A stretch of 64,000 nucleotides of DNA. Origin: Leptospira langatensis. GTDB taxonomy: Bacteria > Spirochaetota > Leptospiria > Leptospirales > Leptospiraceae. The stretch lies in contig NZ_RQER01000004.1 of the NCBI RefSeq assembly GCF_004770615.1, positions 620,001 through 684,000 on the forward strand. The letters are read 5' to 3'. The position numbers and the translations under genes are program-made. The notes below the pieces were generated by a model that worked only from the letters and a program-made list of their open reading frames with translations, was not told the origin of the DNA and did no database searches. Positions 55,457 through 64,000 of this stretch are shown here, piece by piece (within the stretch, counting starts at the first letter, position 1; each line of letters starts with the position of its first letter).

Positions 55457-56392
55457 CTAAAGTTTATCAATTTCTTTCATCTGCAAAAAGGAATTTGCAG
55501 GGTACGCTCCGTAAGCCCCAGGCAAGACCCAACCTTGCAAGATCTGATTCCAGTTCTTCTTCTGGATCTTATTCAAGATCTTCAGGACGCCTTCCGTATT
55601 CAAGGTTTCTGAAAGAGTTATCTGCTTCAGAAAACTCTTATATCCTGAATTTCCAAGCTCTTTGTATAAGATCATCTGGGTCCGTACTGCCTTTGAATAG
55701 AACCAAAGTCCGAGGGAAGGATCCAAGGCACGAAAATCCTGCGAGAGAGGCAGATCCTTGCTCGGACGGGCTTCTTCTAAACTCCATTCGTCGGTGACCG
55801 CAGACAATTCTTCGGAGTCCAGTTTCAAGAGCCCTTTTTTGGCCAATAGGTAAGGTAAAAAGGACACGATCCCTTCGCTTAACCAGGACGGTTCTGTGAA
55901 ATAAAAATGTCCTAGCTCATGCAGTAAGAGTGCAGGATACCCTTTGGGAACGATCCCGGGCTCCATGAATATTCCCAGATCCTTGCCAAGGTCTCCGGAG
56001 ACATTGTTGTACCCACCGATCCTGGTCCCATTCAAAAAGACCGCGTCTTTCAGGACGAGTTTGATCTTGTTCTTTTCCGATTCGGGAAGGGACTTATAGA
56101 TCGGGGCCGCCGCCTGGTGAAAATTTACTCCAGTATAAGATTCATAGGCATCTATCAGACCCTTGGTCTTTTCAAATGCGTATTGGTTCCAATCCTTCTC
56201 CGCGGTTTCATTTCGGATCTGGACTTGGATCTCTCCACCTCTTAAGATCAGAGGGAAAATGCTTTCAACTGGCTTCGTCTGGGATTTCTTATTGGACTGA
56301 CCAAGGATCGGTAGAATGCAGATCATCAGAGCAAGGCAGATCCTGAGAACTCCCAAGATCCTCCCTGCCTTTGCATTCCTAAAGAAGATCAA
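55457..56392 (-). CDS. Secreted gluzincin-like (peptidase MA) protein
   Basis: 311-residue exported protein. Leader GVLRICLALMICILPILG. The zinc motif is LLLHELGHFYFTEPSWLSEG: HELGH at residues 158-162 and a downstream Glu in the WLSEG segment at 173, the usual gluzincin arrangement of peptidase MA-like domains. It would act in the periplasm or at the cell surface on proteins or peptides. It starts inside the stop of the upstream SpoIIE gene (4-base overlap) and so is translated with it, suggesting that its activity or target is tied to the phosphatase signalling pathway (inference). Confidence 0.78.
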   Translation of the reverse strand: MIFFRNAKAGRILGVLRICLALMICILPILGQSNKKSQTKPVESIFPLILRGGEIQVQIRNETAEKDWNQYAFEKTKGLIDAYESYTGVNFHQAAAPIYKSLPESEKNKIKLVLKDAVFLNGTRIGGYNNVSGDLGKDLGIFMEPGIVPKGYPALLLHELGHFYFTEPSWLSEGIVSFLPYLLAKKGLLKLDSEELSAVTDEWSLEEARPSKDLPLSQDFRALDPSLGLWFYSKAVRTQMILYKELGNSGYKSFLKQITLSETLNTEGVLKILNKIQKKNWNQILQGWVLPGAYGAYPANSFLQMKEIDKL

Positions 56393-59300
56393 CGATCTCT
56401 CTCGATCAATCGGATCAACTTGTGAGCGTTCTCATTCCCAGGTTCTCTTTGCAAGATCTTGCGAGCGTATTCTTCCGCACGATCGTACATCTCCATCAAA
56501 CGATAGATGTCGGAGAGATTGATGAGATTCGACAAATTATTCGGATCCACTTCCAAGAGTTTCAAGCTAGCGGTAAGAGCCTGATCGTACTTGCCCATCT
56601 TCTTGTTTGCGATCGAAAGATAGAACCAGTACTCGTGCAGGTCCGGATCGATTCCCAGATAGTTGCTGAGTACTTCGACCGCAGTTGCGTAATCCTTTCC
56701 TTTGAAGCTCAAGAGACCGAGTAGCTTATTTAACTTTTGGTTAGCGCTATCATGCAAGTATCCTGTCTTGAGAAGATCCAAGGCCTCGTCTAAGCGGCCT
56801 GTCTTGTACATCTTTTTGGCTTCTTCGTATACAGAATCGGTATTTAGAGCCTTGTCGATATGATCCGAGGATTCAAAGATATCTTGGATCTCGTCCTTCT
56901 TCGGTTCTCCTTGGAACTCTATCTTTAATAAGGAAAGGTCGTCCGTAAGCTCTCCTGTCTTGCGGATCTCTATCTCGATATCCTCTAGATTAGCCTTTGC
57001 AGTTTCCACATGGCGAAGGAAAAGCATCTCGTCTTCGTTGATAGTACGAATGGTTTCCTCAGGAGTTAGATCCACATCGTCCCTTCCGTCGGAGCCGAGG
57101 ATGATGATATCACCCTTCTTCAATTGGAAACTATGCACTTTGAATTCGAACTCGGAATCCAAACCTAATTTCCGGAGAGTCAATCCATCTTCGATAAAGC
57201 TCGCCTTACCGTCCCTATACAAAACCGAGTACGGGTGCTCTGCATTGAAGTACCAACACATCCCTGTCTCATCTTCGATCAAATATAAAGAAGCGGAGAT
57301 CACCATGGACCCGTTAAAGGATTTAAAGACTGCATGGATCTCATTATAGATCTCAGTTAACCATTGCTCCGGAGTTGCATCTAAGACTCTGTTATTCGCG
57401 GCAGAACGTGCAAGAATGGAGTTCATCACGACTCCCATTACGAGAGCTCCACCGGCACCTTGCATGGACTTACCCATTGCATCCCCGTTCATGGAAACGG
57501 TATATCTCTTGAACGAATCAGGGCGACCCAAGCGTAGATTCCCGGTAACACAAATATCACCGCCCAAATCAGAATGCTTTCCTCTGAATTCGAACTGTTT
57601 CTTTTGATGAATGATGAAATCCGTTTTTACCAGCTTGGATTTATTCGCGTTATAGAATAGAGGCTTTGCTAGCAAGGAAGTCAGGAAGTAGTCCCCGTCC
57701 TGCTGCACTTTGAGTCTCTGGACCTCTTCCATCTTCTCCTGGACTTCTCTAGTTCTTTCGCGAACTTTTTCTTCCAGGTTTTCAGCGTAGTCCTGCAATT
57801 CTCTTCTTGCCTGTTTAATGGAAGCAACCATGGCATTGAAAGAATCCGCCAAGAATCCGATCTCATCCCGTACCTTAACCGGCACGACTACATCTAGATC
57901 TCCTTTATTTACCTTTTCTACCCCGGAGAGTAAGCTGTTCAGAGGATCCACCAAACTATTCTTAAAGAAGAGAGGGAATAATGCGAGCACCACAAAGATA
58001 ACGATCAATAAGATAATCGTTTGCTTCACGGTGGTCGGGTGCATGAATTCACGATACACTCTATAAGAAAATCCTACCTCGCTCATCTGTTGCTTTTCCG
58101 GCATGAATTTCATGAAAGCAACGTAATGGCCTAAGCCGTCTTTGCTCCTTCTATAGTGTCTGGTCTCGCTGGGTTTGAAATATCGGAAATAGCAGAGTAT
58201 CTCGGCACGTAACTCTTCATCGCCGAGTTCTTTTCCATCCCAAAGGCAATCTTCTGACCAATGGGAGAAGACCTCGTCCTTAAATCCTTTCTCTGCGGCC
58301 CCGAGTCCGTTGAGGAAGGCCCGGCCCTTCTTACAGAAGGAACCTCCGACCAAACCTTCTAACTTATTCGTGGTAACGAAGGCTCTCTTGTTCCAGTTTT
58401 CTGCGCGGGTCAAGATCAAAGCTTTTGTCTCGGCCGGAGAAAGCTGTGGATTCGAATCCAATAACTCTCTGATAAATCGTTTGTATCCGCCGAAGTATGT
58501 ATGACTTTTATCTAATAAAGAATTTATGGACCTTCTGAAATTCTCTTCCTTTAGGCCTTTGATCTCTTCATAGATGGTTACGTTCTTTAAGTCCGCGCCC
58601 ACCTGTCTTAGATTTAGTTCTTTTTTAAGATCGTATTCGGAGGTGTCCAGATCGTCCTTGCTATCCTGCCAATGAAAGACATACTCTATGTCCTGGGACT
58701 TGACCCCGTTCTCTAGAGCTCTTTCTATATTCACCATACGCAAACTATCGTATTCCGCATCCTTCTCCTGGCTGGAAATATAAACGAGAGCCTGCATGAT
58801 CAAACAAATGGTAAACAGAGTGATCCCGACGATCTTGACCATGAAGGTAGTACGTTCGGCACTATTGTTAATGAATGCGATCGCCATGAAGGAGAAAGCA
58901 GTGAGGAAGGAGATCACATTCGAGGTCATATAGGTCGAACGTTCCATCTCTCCGTCTCTACTTAAGAAATTCGAGATATTTGGATAAACCGCGGCGATCA
59001 GAAACCCGATCGTGAACATTAGGAGTGCGAGCCTTCTTTTATCCTTGGTAACTATGGCTCTCCATGAAGGAATTATAATGAATCCTACGAAACAGAAGAG
59101 AGCGATCACGATAGCAAGATAACGGCTTGCATCGAATGCATTGAAGTCCCAATGATGCGCTGTGAAGTGGTAGATCTTATCCGAGCTGGCGGTTAGGAAA
59201 ACGAAAAGAGCAACCGTAACTACGATAACACAATACTCTACAAGCAGCACCCATTTGGCAACGCGCTGGTTGCTATTCCCGGGAAAGCGGATAAGGAACT

Positions 59301-59574
59301 GAGTAAAGTGGGCAACCGCAGGAAGCACCAACCCTCCAGTAAGCCAACGGTGATAAGCCGCAATCGGATGATATAAAAACGCAGCTATAAAATAGCCAAG
59401 CTCGAAGGCGCCGAAAAACAGGAAGCCTATACCAAAATGAGTAGTGGCTATGGTCCTGTTCTTAAGTGTTAGAAAGAAAATCCCGAGAAAAAGAGTGGTT
59501 AAAGTAACCAATAAACTTCCAAACGAGTAGTAGTTAAAAAGGACCAGGTCCCAAGAAATCGGATTTAACCCCAT
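56389..59574 (-). CDS. Membrane-anchored SpoIIE-type PP2C phosphatase with TPR tail (copy 2)
   Basis: 1061-residue paralogue of the gene at 52076 with identical domain order: seven to eight membrane helices, an external/linker domain (~270-510), membrane helix, HAMP (SGVEKVNKGDLDVVVPVKVR), coiled coil, PP2C core (DLGGDICVTGNLRLG, MNGDAMGKSMQGAGG, LGSDGRDDVDLT, DDLSLLKIEF) and C-terminal TPRs (GLLSFKGKDYATAVEVLSNY). Cores are nearly identical while the external domains differ, as expected if the pair sense different signals but share a target. Its ATG 59574 follows ATAGGAG closely. First gene of the phosphatase-protease transcript. Confidence 0.88.
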   Translation of the reverse strand: MGLNPISWDLVLFNYYSFGSLLVTLTTLFLGIFFLTLKNRTIATTHFGIGFLFFGAFELGYFIAAFLYHPIAAYHRWLTGGLVLPAVAHFTQFLIRFPGNSNQRVAKWVLLVEYCVIVVTVALFVFLTASSDKIYHFTAHHWDFNAFDASRYLAIVIALFCFVGFIIIPSWRAIVTKDKRRLALLMFTIGFLIAAVYPNISNFLSRDGEMERSTYMTSNVISFLTAFSFMAIAFINNSAERTTFMVKIVGITLFTICLIMQALVYISSQEKDAEYDSLRMVNIERALENGVKSQDIEYVFHWQDSKDDLDTSEYDLKKELNLRQVGADLKNVTIYEEIKGLKEENFRRSINSLLDKSHTYFGGYKRFIRELLDSNPQLSPAETKALILTRAENWNKRAFVTTNKLEGLVGGSFCKKGRAFLNGLGAAEKGFKDEVFSHWSEDCLWDGKELGDEELRAEILCYFRYFKPSETRHYRRSKDGLGHYVAFMKFMPEKQQMSEVGFSYRVYREFMHPTTVKQTIILLIVIFVVLALFPLFFKNSLVDPLNSLLSGVEKVNKGDLDVVVPVKVRDEIGFLADSFNAMVASIKQARRELQDYAENLEEKVRERTREVQEKMEEVQRLKVQQDGDYFLTSLLAKPLFYNANKSKLVKTDFIIHQKKQFEFRGKHSDLGGDICVTGNLRLGRPDSFKRYTVSMNGDAMGKSMQGAGGALVMGVVMNSILARSAANNRVLDATPEQWLTEIYNEIHAVFKSFNGSMVISASLYLIEDETGMCWYFNAEHPYSVLYRDGKASFIEDGLTLRKLGLDSEFEFKVHSFQLKKGDIIILGSDGRDDVDLTPEETIRTINEDEMLFLRHVETAKANLEDIEIEIRKTGELTDDLSLLKIEFQGEPKKDEIQDIFESSDHIDKALNTDSVYEEAKKMYKTGRLDEALDLLKTGYLHDSANQKLNKLLGLLSFKGKDYATAVEVLSNYLGIDPDLHEYWFYLSIANKKMGKYDQALTASLKLLEVDPNNLSNLINLSDIYRLMEMYDRAEEYARKILQREPGNENAHKLIRLIERDR

Positions 59575-59758
59575 AAACTCCTATAGACGGCTTCGATTAC
59601 CGGCGAACGAAACTGACTTCCAGCCTAACTTTATTTTTAGTTTGCCGACCTACTAATTTGAGACTAGATATCGGCGAAAAACGGCTAAGCCTTCACTATC
59701 ATTTTGAAAAGGGAAAAATCAATAGAAAAATAAGAAAGCGACTCCTATTCTGTCGAGT

Positions 59759-61057
59759 ATGTCCGTCTCTCCATCACAGCCGAGTCTTCTATCTCATCTG
59801 AAACTTCTTCTCGCTCAGAAACTTTGGTTTAGAGTGCTACTTGGTTTGGCCGGCGGATTGATCGTGGGCCTTTATCTCAGCCCAGAAAACGAATTTATAT
59901 CCGTTAAGTACTCTAAACCGATCGCTGCTTGGTTAGGCCTGCCGGGGCATTTCTTTTTGATCCTTTTACAGATCATTATGATCCCCCTGGTGTTCTGCTC
60001 CATTGTACTTGGGATACATGCGGGGGAAACTTTAGAGAACCTCCGGAATTTCGGGGTACGGGCCTTTCTTTATTTCGTATTTACTACAGCGTTAGCCGTA
60101 TCTATCGGGATCGCTCTCGCTAGCATAGTCGAGCCAGGACGATTTGTGGATCCTGCAGGGATCCCCAGAGCTCAGATCCCTGCCAAGGTAGCGAATACTT
60201 CCGAACCAGTTTCGATAGAGAAAATCCCCGAATTGATTATTTCTGTTCTGCCCAGAAATCCGTTCCAGACTTTCGCGAGTGGGGATATGTTGGGAGTTGT
60301 CCTTTTGGGTCTCCTAGTAGGAATAGCCCTCTTATCCATAGAGAGAGAGCACACTACCCATATCTTGCCTGTGTTGCACGCGATTTTTAGGACCAGTATG
60401 ATCTTTGTAGAATGGGCCATGAGGATCGCGCCTTTCGCCGTATTCGGTCTGATCGCACAGATCACTGCAAAGATAGGCATTAAGGTTTTATTAAGTTTGG
60501 GAGTATACTTTCTAACTGTACTAGGGGGACTGGTTCTGATCTTAGTCATGTATTCTTTGCTTCTAATTCTACTCGCAAGAAAAAGTCCGATCTGGTTCAT
60601 CAAGAACGCGGGTGAAGTTCAATTACTTGCCTTCTCCACATCCAGCTCAGCAGCAGTGCTACCTTTCACTCTCAAGACAGCGATCGAGAAAATGGGAGTG
60701 TCCAGAAAGATCGCCGAGTTCATCGTACCCTTGGGTGCCACAGTGAATATGGACGGGACCGCTCTCTACCAAGCAGTTGCCACTGTTTTCCTATCTCAAG
60801 TATACGGGATCGAATTAACCGCGACTAGCCTGGCATTTATCCTGATCGCAACGGTGGTCGCTTCTATCGGAACCCCGAGTACTCCGGGGCTAGGCATCGT
60901 TATCCTTGCTTCTATTCTAGCGGGAGTAGGAATTCCAACAGAAGGGATCGGGATCATTCTAGGTGTGGATCGGATCCTAGACATGTGCAGGACCACAGTG
61001 AATGTAACCGGAGATCTAGTCGCCTGCAATGTATTCCAGAATCGAGAAGATCTTTAA
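59759..61057 (+). CDS. Dicarboxylate/amino acid:cation symporter (DAACS)
   Basis: 432-residue secondary transporter of the GltP/DctA family, taking up glutamate, aspartate or C4-dicarboxylates with Na+ or H+. The fold has eight membrane helices and two reentrant loops: HP1 with the serine-rich LLAFSTSSSAAVLPFTL, TM7 with GATVNMDGTALYQAVATVFL (the NMDGT substrate/cation motif), HP2 with SIGTPSTPGLGIVIL and TM8 with GVDRILDMCRTTVNVTGD. The Asp and Arg in DMCRTTVN favour acidic amino-acid transport. ATG 59759 has only a weak upstream site. It overlaps the convergent membrane-protein gene by 4 bases. Confidence 0.93.
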   Translation: MSVSPSQPSLLSHLKLLLAQKLWFRVLLGLAGGLIVGLYLSPENEFISVKYSKPIAAWLGLPGHFFLILLQIIMIPLVFCSIVLGIHAGETLENLRNFGVRAFLYFVFTTALAVSIGIALASIVEPGRFVDPAGIPRAQIPAKVANTSEPVSIEKIPELIISVLPRNPFQTFASGDMLGVVLLGLLVGIALLSIEREHTTHILPVLHAIFRTSMIFVEWAMRIAPFAVFGLIAQITAKIGIKVLLSLGVYFLTVLGGLVLILVMYSLLLILLARKSPIWFIKNAGEVQLLAFSTSSSAAVLPFTLKTAIEKMGVSRKIAEFIVPLGATVNMDGTALYQAVATVFLSQVYGIELTATSLAFILIATVVASIGTPSTPGLGIVILASILAGVGIPTEGIGIILGVDRILDMCRTTVNVTGDLVACNVFQNREDL

Positions 61058-63492
61058 GGCTCTATCTTCCTTAAGATAAGTTTGGTTACTACCACGTTAG
61101 ATCTTCCGGGAACTAGAACCTTAAACTCTAAATTTCTCATTTCATTTTCCGAGATCTTAAACACTAAGCTCTTACTTTCCTTTGCATCCGATCTTTCCAA
61201 AAGAGTTAGTTCCGTTTTTCCGCTATCTGCTGAGATTTGGAACTGAGCTCGATCCAAATCATTTCCATGAAAGACGATCTCATACTTTCCTTTGGGTAAG
61301 GAAATAAACGGCCCGTATACCAAGGGACCTTCTTTTCGAGTGGAATAGATCTCTAGATCCTTTCCAAAATATCCGGTGTATGTTTTAAATCCACTTTCTC
61401 CCATTTTCCATTCGTAAGAGGTTGGAGCAAAGGATTGCTTTCCCTCGGTGTTCTTTTGGATCCGGAAAACACTCTGATGGAAACTGATGAACGTAAGAGC
61501 ATCCGGATACCTCTCCTTGGTGGGGATCGGATAAGAACCTCTTAGTTTCAGATCCGTGATCTTTTGGAAACTTAGATTCGGATGCTGCCCGAAATAAGCA
61601 GTACTCTGGATGAGATACGGTTGAAATCCAGCATCCAGCAAACCTTCTGCCCGGCCAAGGAAGACTTGCGTATTCGAAAGAAGATAGGTCCTTCTTCCAT
61701 AAACAAAACTGAATATACTTGCGAGGTTCTCGTCTGTCGTAAAGAATACAGAGTTACCGGTCGGCAGAGTCTCGGAGAATTTTTGAAACTCAGTATGGAA
61801 TCCATCTAACATATGAGTAAACAGGAAAATTCGAGATCTCATCCAAGAATGCCCTAGACTGACTAGAAGCAAAACCCCGATCCCAATCTGTCTCCATCTT
61901 CCCCTCCATAAAGAAAAAGAGAAGAGACCAATTCCCCCTAAGAGTAAAACAACAGGGATAGAGAATAATACCCATCTTCTGGAAACCCAGAGATGATCCG
62001 GAGAAATACTAGGATTATATAAATAACCGAGTAATAGTAAGGTCCCGGAAAATACCCAAGGCAAATGTCCGATCCTTGGATGAGAAAAAAGCAATCTATC
62101 GTATCCGAAGGCTGCCATGATCAAGAAGCTAATCGGGACGTACCAAAGAAAGATCGGCAGAGAGTTCAGGGCAAGTTCTGAGGATGTTCGGCCCTGGCCG
62201 AAAATCGCAAAATGCATCGGTCTCAAGAAGTAAGCGTATCCGAAGAGAAGAAAGAAGAATAGAAAAAAGAAAACTCGTAAGAAGGCTTTTCGTTCCTTTA
62301 CGAATTCTTTGACCTTAAAAGAAAAACCTGCAACAAAAGAGATATTCCTTAGTATCGAAATTAGGAAAACAAATCCAATCGATATGGCCCCAATGACGGA
62401 AAGAGTACGCAGTGATCCTTCTCTCCATAGATCCAAGAAATACGGTTTAGAAAAAATGTATCCGTATACAATCCCTAAACAAAAAACGAAGGAAGCTCCA
62501 AAGAATAAGAACACCGATTTTTTAAAATGCTTATTAGCAAATAGAAATGTATAAAAGGAAAAGAAGGCTAAAGCAGGGATCAAAAGTAAACTATCCACTC
62601 GATTGAATGAATTTAGCCCGAGCAAGACCCCAGGTAAAAAGAGCAAAGAGTCTTTCTTTTGATAGAGAGTCTTATGGATCGTGTAAAAGGAGAATAAAAG
62701 TAGGAATTGGCTTACGGATTCGGAAAGAGGAATACGAACGCTCCAAATTTCCGCTGGATTCAGAGCGAATACTGCTGCGCAAGCGATTCCTCCCATACGT
62801 CCCAATACATTTCGAGCAAGCAAATACACAAGGCATACGGATAAGATCCCAAAGAGAGAGTTCACTCGGAGTAAGCCATCCAATCCTCCTAGATCGTAAC
62901 CGATAGCTAAGTAAGAAGGAAATAGATGGTAGAATTGGATCGCAAGAGAACCGATTTCCTTAGAAAGTCCTAACTCTGCATTGGAATAGATGCCTGGATA
63001 GCCGAGAAGAATCGAATCCCCTAAGATCGATCTGAGCTTTTCCAAGTTGGGATCGTAAAGATGCAAGCCTCCATTTTTTGCAATCTGCACTCCTGAGATC
63101 GCATAGACTCCGGGATCTCTTCCCCCCAAGAGAAATTCTGTGGGAAAGAAAAAGTACAGATACGCAGTGAATCCAAGAAGAAGGAAGAGAAGACAGCTCT
63201 CATAAGAAAGAGAGATCCGATAGGATGATCGATTATTGCTCCGATCTCGTTTTGACCGAAAAACAAAGTATCCCGATACTAAATTGATCGCAAGTAAACC
63301 GAAGGACAAACTATCTAAGCTATAAATATTCAGAACGATCGTGATCAAAGCGATGATTCCGATCAAAGCAAGATAGGAGCTTAGAGATAGAACCCAGTTC
63401 TCTAGATCCCTACTTCTTCCCTTTACTAAAAGGAATAGATGAGCGAAATAAATGAATACTAAAGAAAGAATGGAAAAGAAGATTTGCGACAT
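61054..63492 (-). CDS. GT39-like polytopic membrane glycosyltransferase-type protein
   Basis: 812-residue protein: about 13 membrane helices in the first ~560 residues, then a ~250-residue external domain. The loop after the third helix contains GGRDPGVYAISGVQIAKNG, the position and acidic character of which resemble the GT-C catalytic loop in ArnT/PMT-type enzymes; LARNVLGRMGGIACAAVFAL and NPAEIWSVRIPLSES follow in GT39-like fashion. These enzymes transfer sugars from polyprenyl phosphates to lipids or proteins. The C-terminal part (KYEIVFHGNDLDRAQFQIS) is beta-rich and may bind carbohydrate. Divergent from the MATE gene. Confidence 0.7.
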   Translation of the reverse strand: MSQIFFSILSLVFIYFAHLFLLVKGRSRDLENWVLSLSSYLALIGIIALITIVLNIYSLDSLSFGLLAINLVSGYFVFRSKRDRSNNRSSYRISLSYESCLLFLLLGFTAYLYFFFPTEFLLGGRDPGVYAISGVQIAKNGGLHLYDPNLEKLRSILGDSILLGYPGIYSNAELGLSKEIGSLAIQFYHLFPSYLAIGYDLGGLDGLLRVNSLFGILSVCLVYLLARNVLGRMGGIACAAVFALNPAEIWSVRIPLSESVSQFLLLFSFYTIHKTLYQKKDSLLFLPGVLLGLNSFNRVDSLLLIPALAFFSFYTFLFANKHFKKSVFLFFGASFVFCLGIVYGYIFSKPYFLDLWREGSLRTLSVIGAISIGFVFLISILRNISFVAGFSFKVKEFVKERKAFLRVFFFLFFFLLFGYAYFLRPMHFAIFGQGRTSSELALNSLPIFLWYVPISFLIMAAFGYDRLLFSHPRIGHLPWVFSGTLLLLGYLYNPSISPDHLWVSRRWVLFSIPVVLLLGGIGLFSFSLWRGRWRQIGIGVLLLVSLGHSWMRSRIFLFTHMLDGFHTEFQKFSETLPTGNSVFFTTDENLASIFSFVYGRRTYLLSNTQVFLGRAEGLLDAGFQPYLIQSTAYFGQHPNLSFQKITDLKLRGSYPIPTKERYPDALTFISFHQSVFRIQKNTEGKQSFAPTSYEWKMGESGFKTYTGYFGKDLEIYSTRKEGPLVYGPFISLPKGKYEIVFHGNDLDRAQFQISADSGKTELTLLERSDAKESKSLVFKISENEMRNLEFKVLVPGRSNVVVTKLILRKIEP

Positions 63493-63595
63493 TCAAAACA
63501 GTTGGAAGAATAAGCCAAAACCATGAATAACATACGGAAAGTTCCAATGCAATGTTCTTTCCTGATCGACTGATAAAAAAGGAAGAAACCTTTCC

Positions 63596-64000
63596 TTGGA
63601 CAAAAAGTTTTTTCAACTTACCTTCTATAATATACTCGCAAACCTCACTGTTCCTTTGACTGGACTGGCCGACACCGCAATCTTAGGACAACTCGAGACT
63701 CATACATTTATGGCGGGGGTCGCCCTATCTAACGTACTATTCGATTATCTATTCTGGGGATTCTCATTCTTAAGGATGAGCACCACCGGACTCACCGCAC
63801 AGGCCGAAGGAAACAGGAATACAATAGAATCTTTTCAGATACTTCTCCGCTCCTTAGTAGTCGCGAGCCTGGCAGGTTTTCTTTTACTCCTTCTGAAATA
63901 TCTTATAGGAGAGATCGGTTTCTCGTTTCTACAAGGAGAAGAAGAAGTAAAGGCCTCCGGTTACGAATACTTTCATTCCCGTATTTGGAGTGCACCGGGA
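63596..64000 (+). CDS. MATE-family efflux protein, N-terminal part
   Basis: First 135 codons of a MATE/DinF-type drug or metabolite antiporter, cut by the window end. LANLTVPLTGLADTAILGQL is the N-terminal helix pair with the family's conserved Asp, followed by HTFMAGVALSNVLFDYLFW, FSFLRMSTTGLTAQAEGN and a third helix LVVASLAGFLLLLLKYLI. TTG 63596 is the only plausible start, since a TGA lies 33 bases upstream in frame; GGAAG lies ~11 bases before it. Divergent from the GT39-like gene by 103 bases. Confidence 0.88.
   Translation, partial: MDKKFFQLTFYNILANLTVPLTGLADTAILGQLETHTFMAGVALSNVLFDYLFWGFSFLRMSTTGLTAQAEGNRNTIESFQILLRSLVVASLAGFLLLLLKYLIGEIGFSFLQGEEEVKASGYEYFHSRIWSAPG

Overview
The window reads as ordinary chromosome of a spirochaete, most likely a Leptospira. 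The case rests on gene families: three polytopic methyl-accepting chemotaxis proteins, a six-PAS histidine kinase, two very large membrane-anchored SpoIIE-type phosphatases with TPR tails, a flgN-flgK-flgL-fliW-csrA flagellar block, and many secreted or lipobox proteins of unknown function. Base composition looks like the mid-40s % GC (judged by eye, not computed), which would suit a higher-GC Leptospira better than the AT-rich classical pathogens; the species level is inference. I see no transposase, prophage, CRISPR array or rRNA gene. Coding density is high and many neighbours overlap by 1-11 bases.

Layout. 1-5751: end of acetyl-CoA synthetase, a leaderless cobalamin-binding-type protein, and two tandem paralogous chemoreceptors. 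5831-8900: methylthioadenosine phosphorylase facing an alpha/beta hydrolase and PhoD-like phosphatase. 8958-14718: a third chemoreceptor facing a 1313-residue PAS/GAF histidine kinase. 14921-20450: a DUF2339 membrane protein, an M48 protease, a 510-base gene-free stretch with strong RNA-like hairpins, and a predicted outer-membrane beta-barrel. 20521-25940: SHOCT lipoprotein and the flagellar hook-junction operon with the FliW/CsrA switch. 26141-32210: M23 peptidase, then two divergent citrate-synthase-family genes, one fused to a MerR-like DNA-binding domain, sharing a 73-base intergenic region full of dyads and promoter elements; then a DUF1569 lipoprotein and membrane proteins. 32322-39771: hpt with a SixA-like phosphatase, an ABC exporter with pyrD, a patatin phospholipase and an RNA m5U methyltransferase. 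39826-40971: two tRNA-Ser and one tRNA-Arg genes around two overlapping small membrane proteins. 41265-49493: a 59-residue Bfd-like 2Fe-2S protein overlapping a WbuC-type cupin, an acyltransferase, dapF, a zinc-ribbon methyltransferase, a HAD hydrolase, an FAD oxidoreductase coupled to a histidine-bearing membrane protein, and a VOC protein. 49557-52060: small protein, IPT lipoprotein, enoyl-CoA hydratase, dCTP deaminase. 52076-59574: two paralogous SpoIIE phosphatases flanking a secreted gluzincin-like protein. 59759-64000: a dicarboxylate/amino-acid symporter, a GT39-like membrane protein and the start of a MATE exporter.

The most promising unusual system is the divergent citrate synthase pair (27404-29861). 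The DNA-binding copy keeps the canonical catalytic residues while the stand-alone copy has Glu for the catalytic Asp, and the shared control region holds an ATTGACAAT/ATTGTCAAT dyad, a plus-strand promoter-like element with the 19-base spacer typical of MerR-regulated promoters, and a well-formed minus-strand promoter. Other leads are the phosphatase-protease-phosphatase locus, the FAD oxidase/membrane protein pair, the Bfd/WbuC overlap, and two candidate small RNAs at 18842-18941 and 19100-19225.
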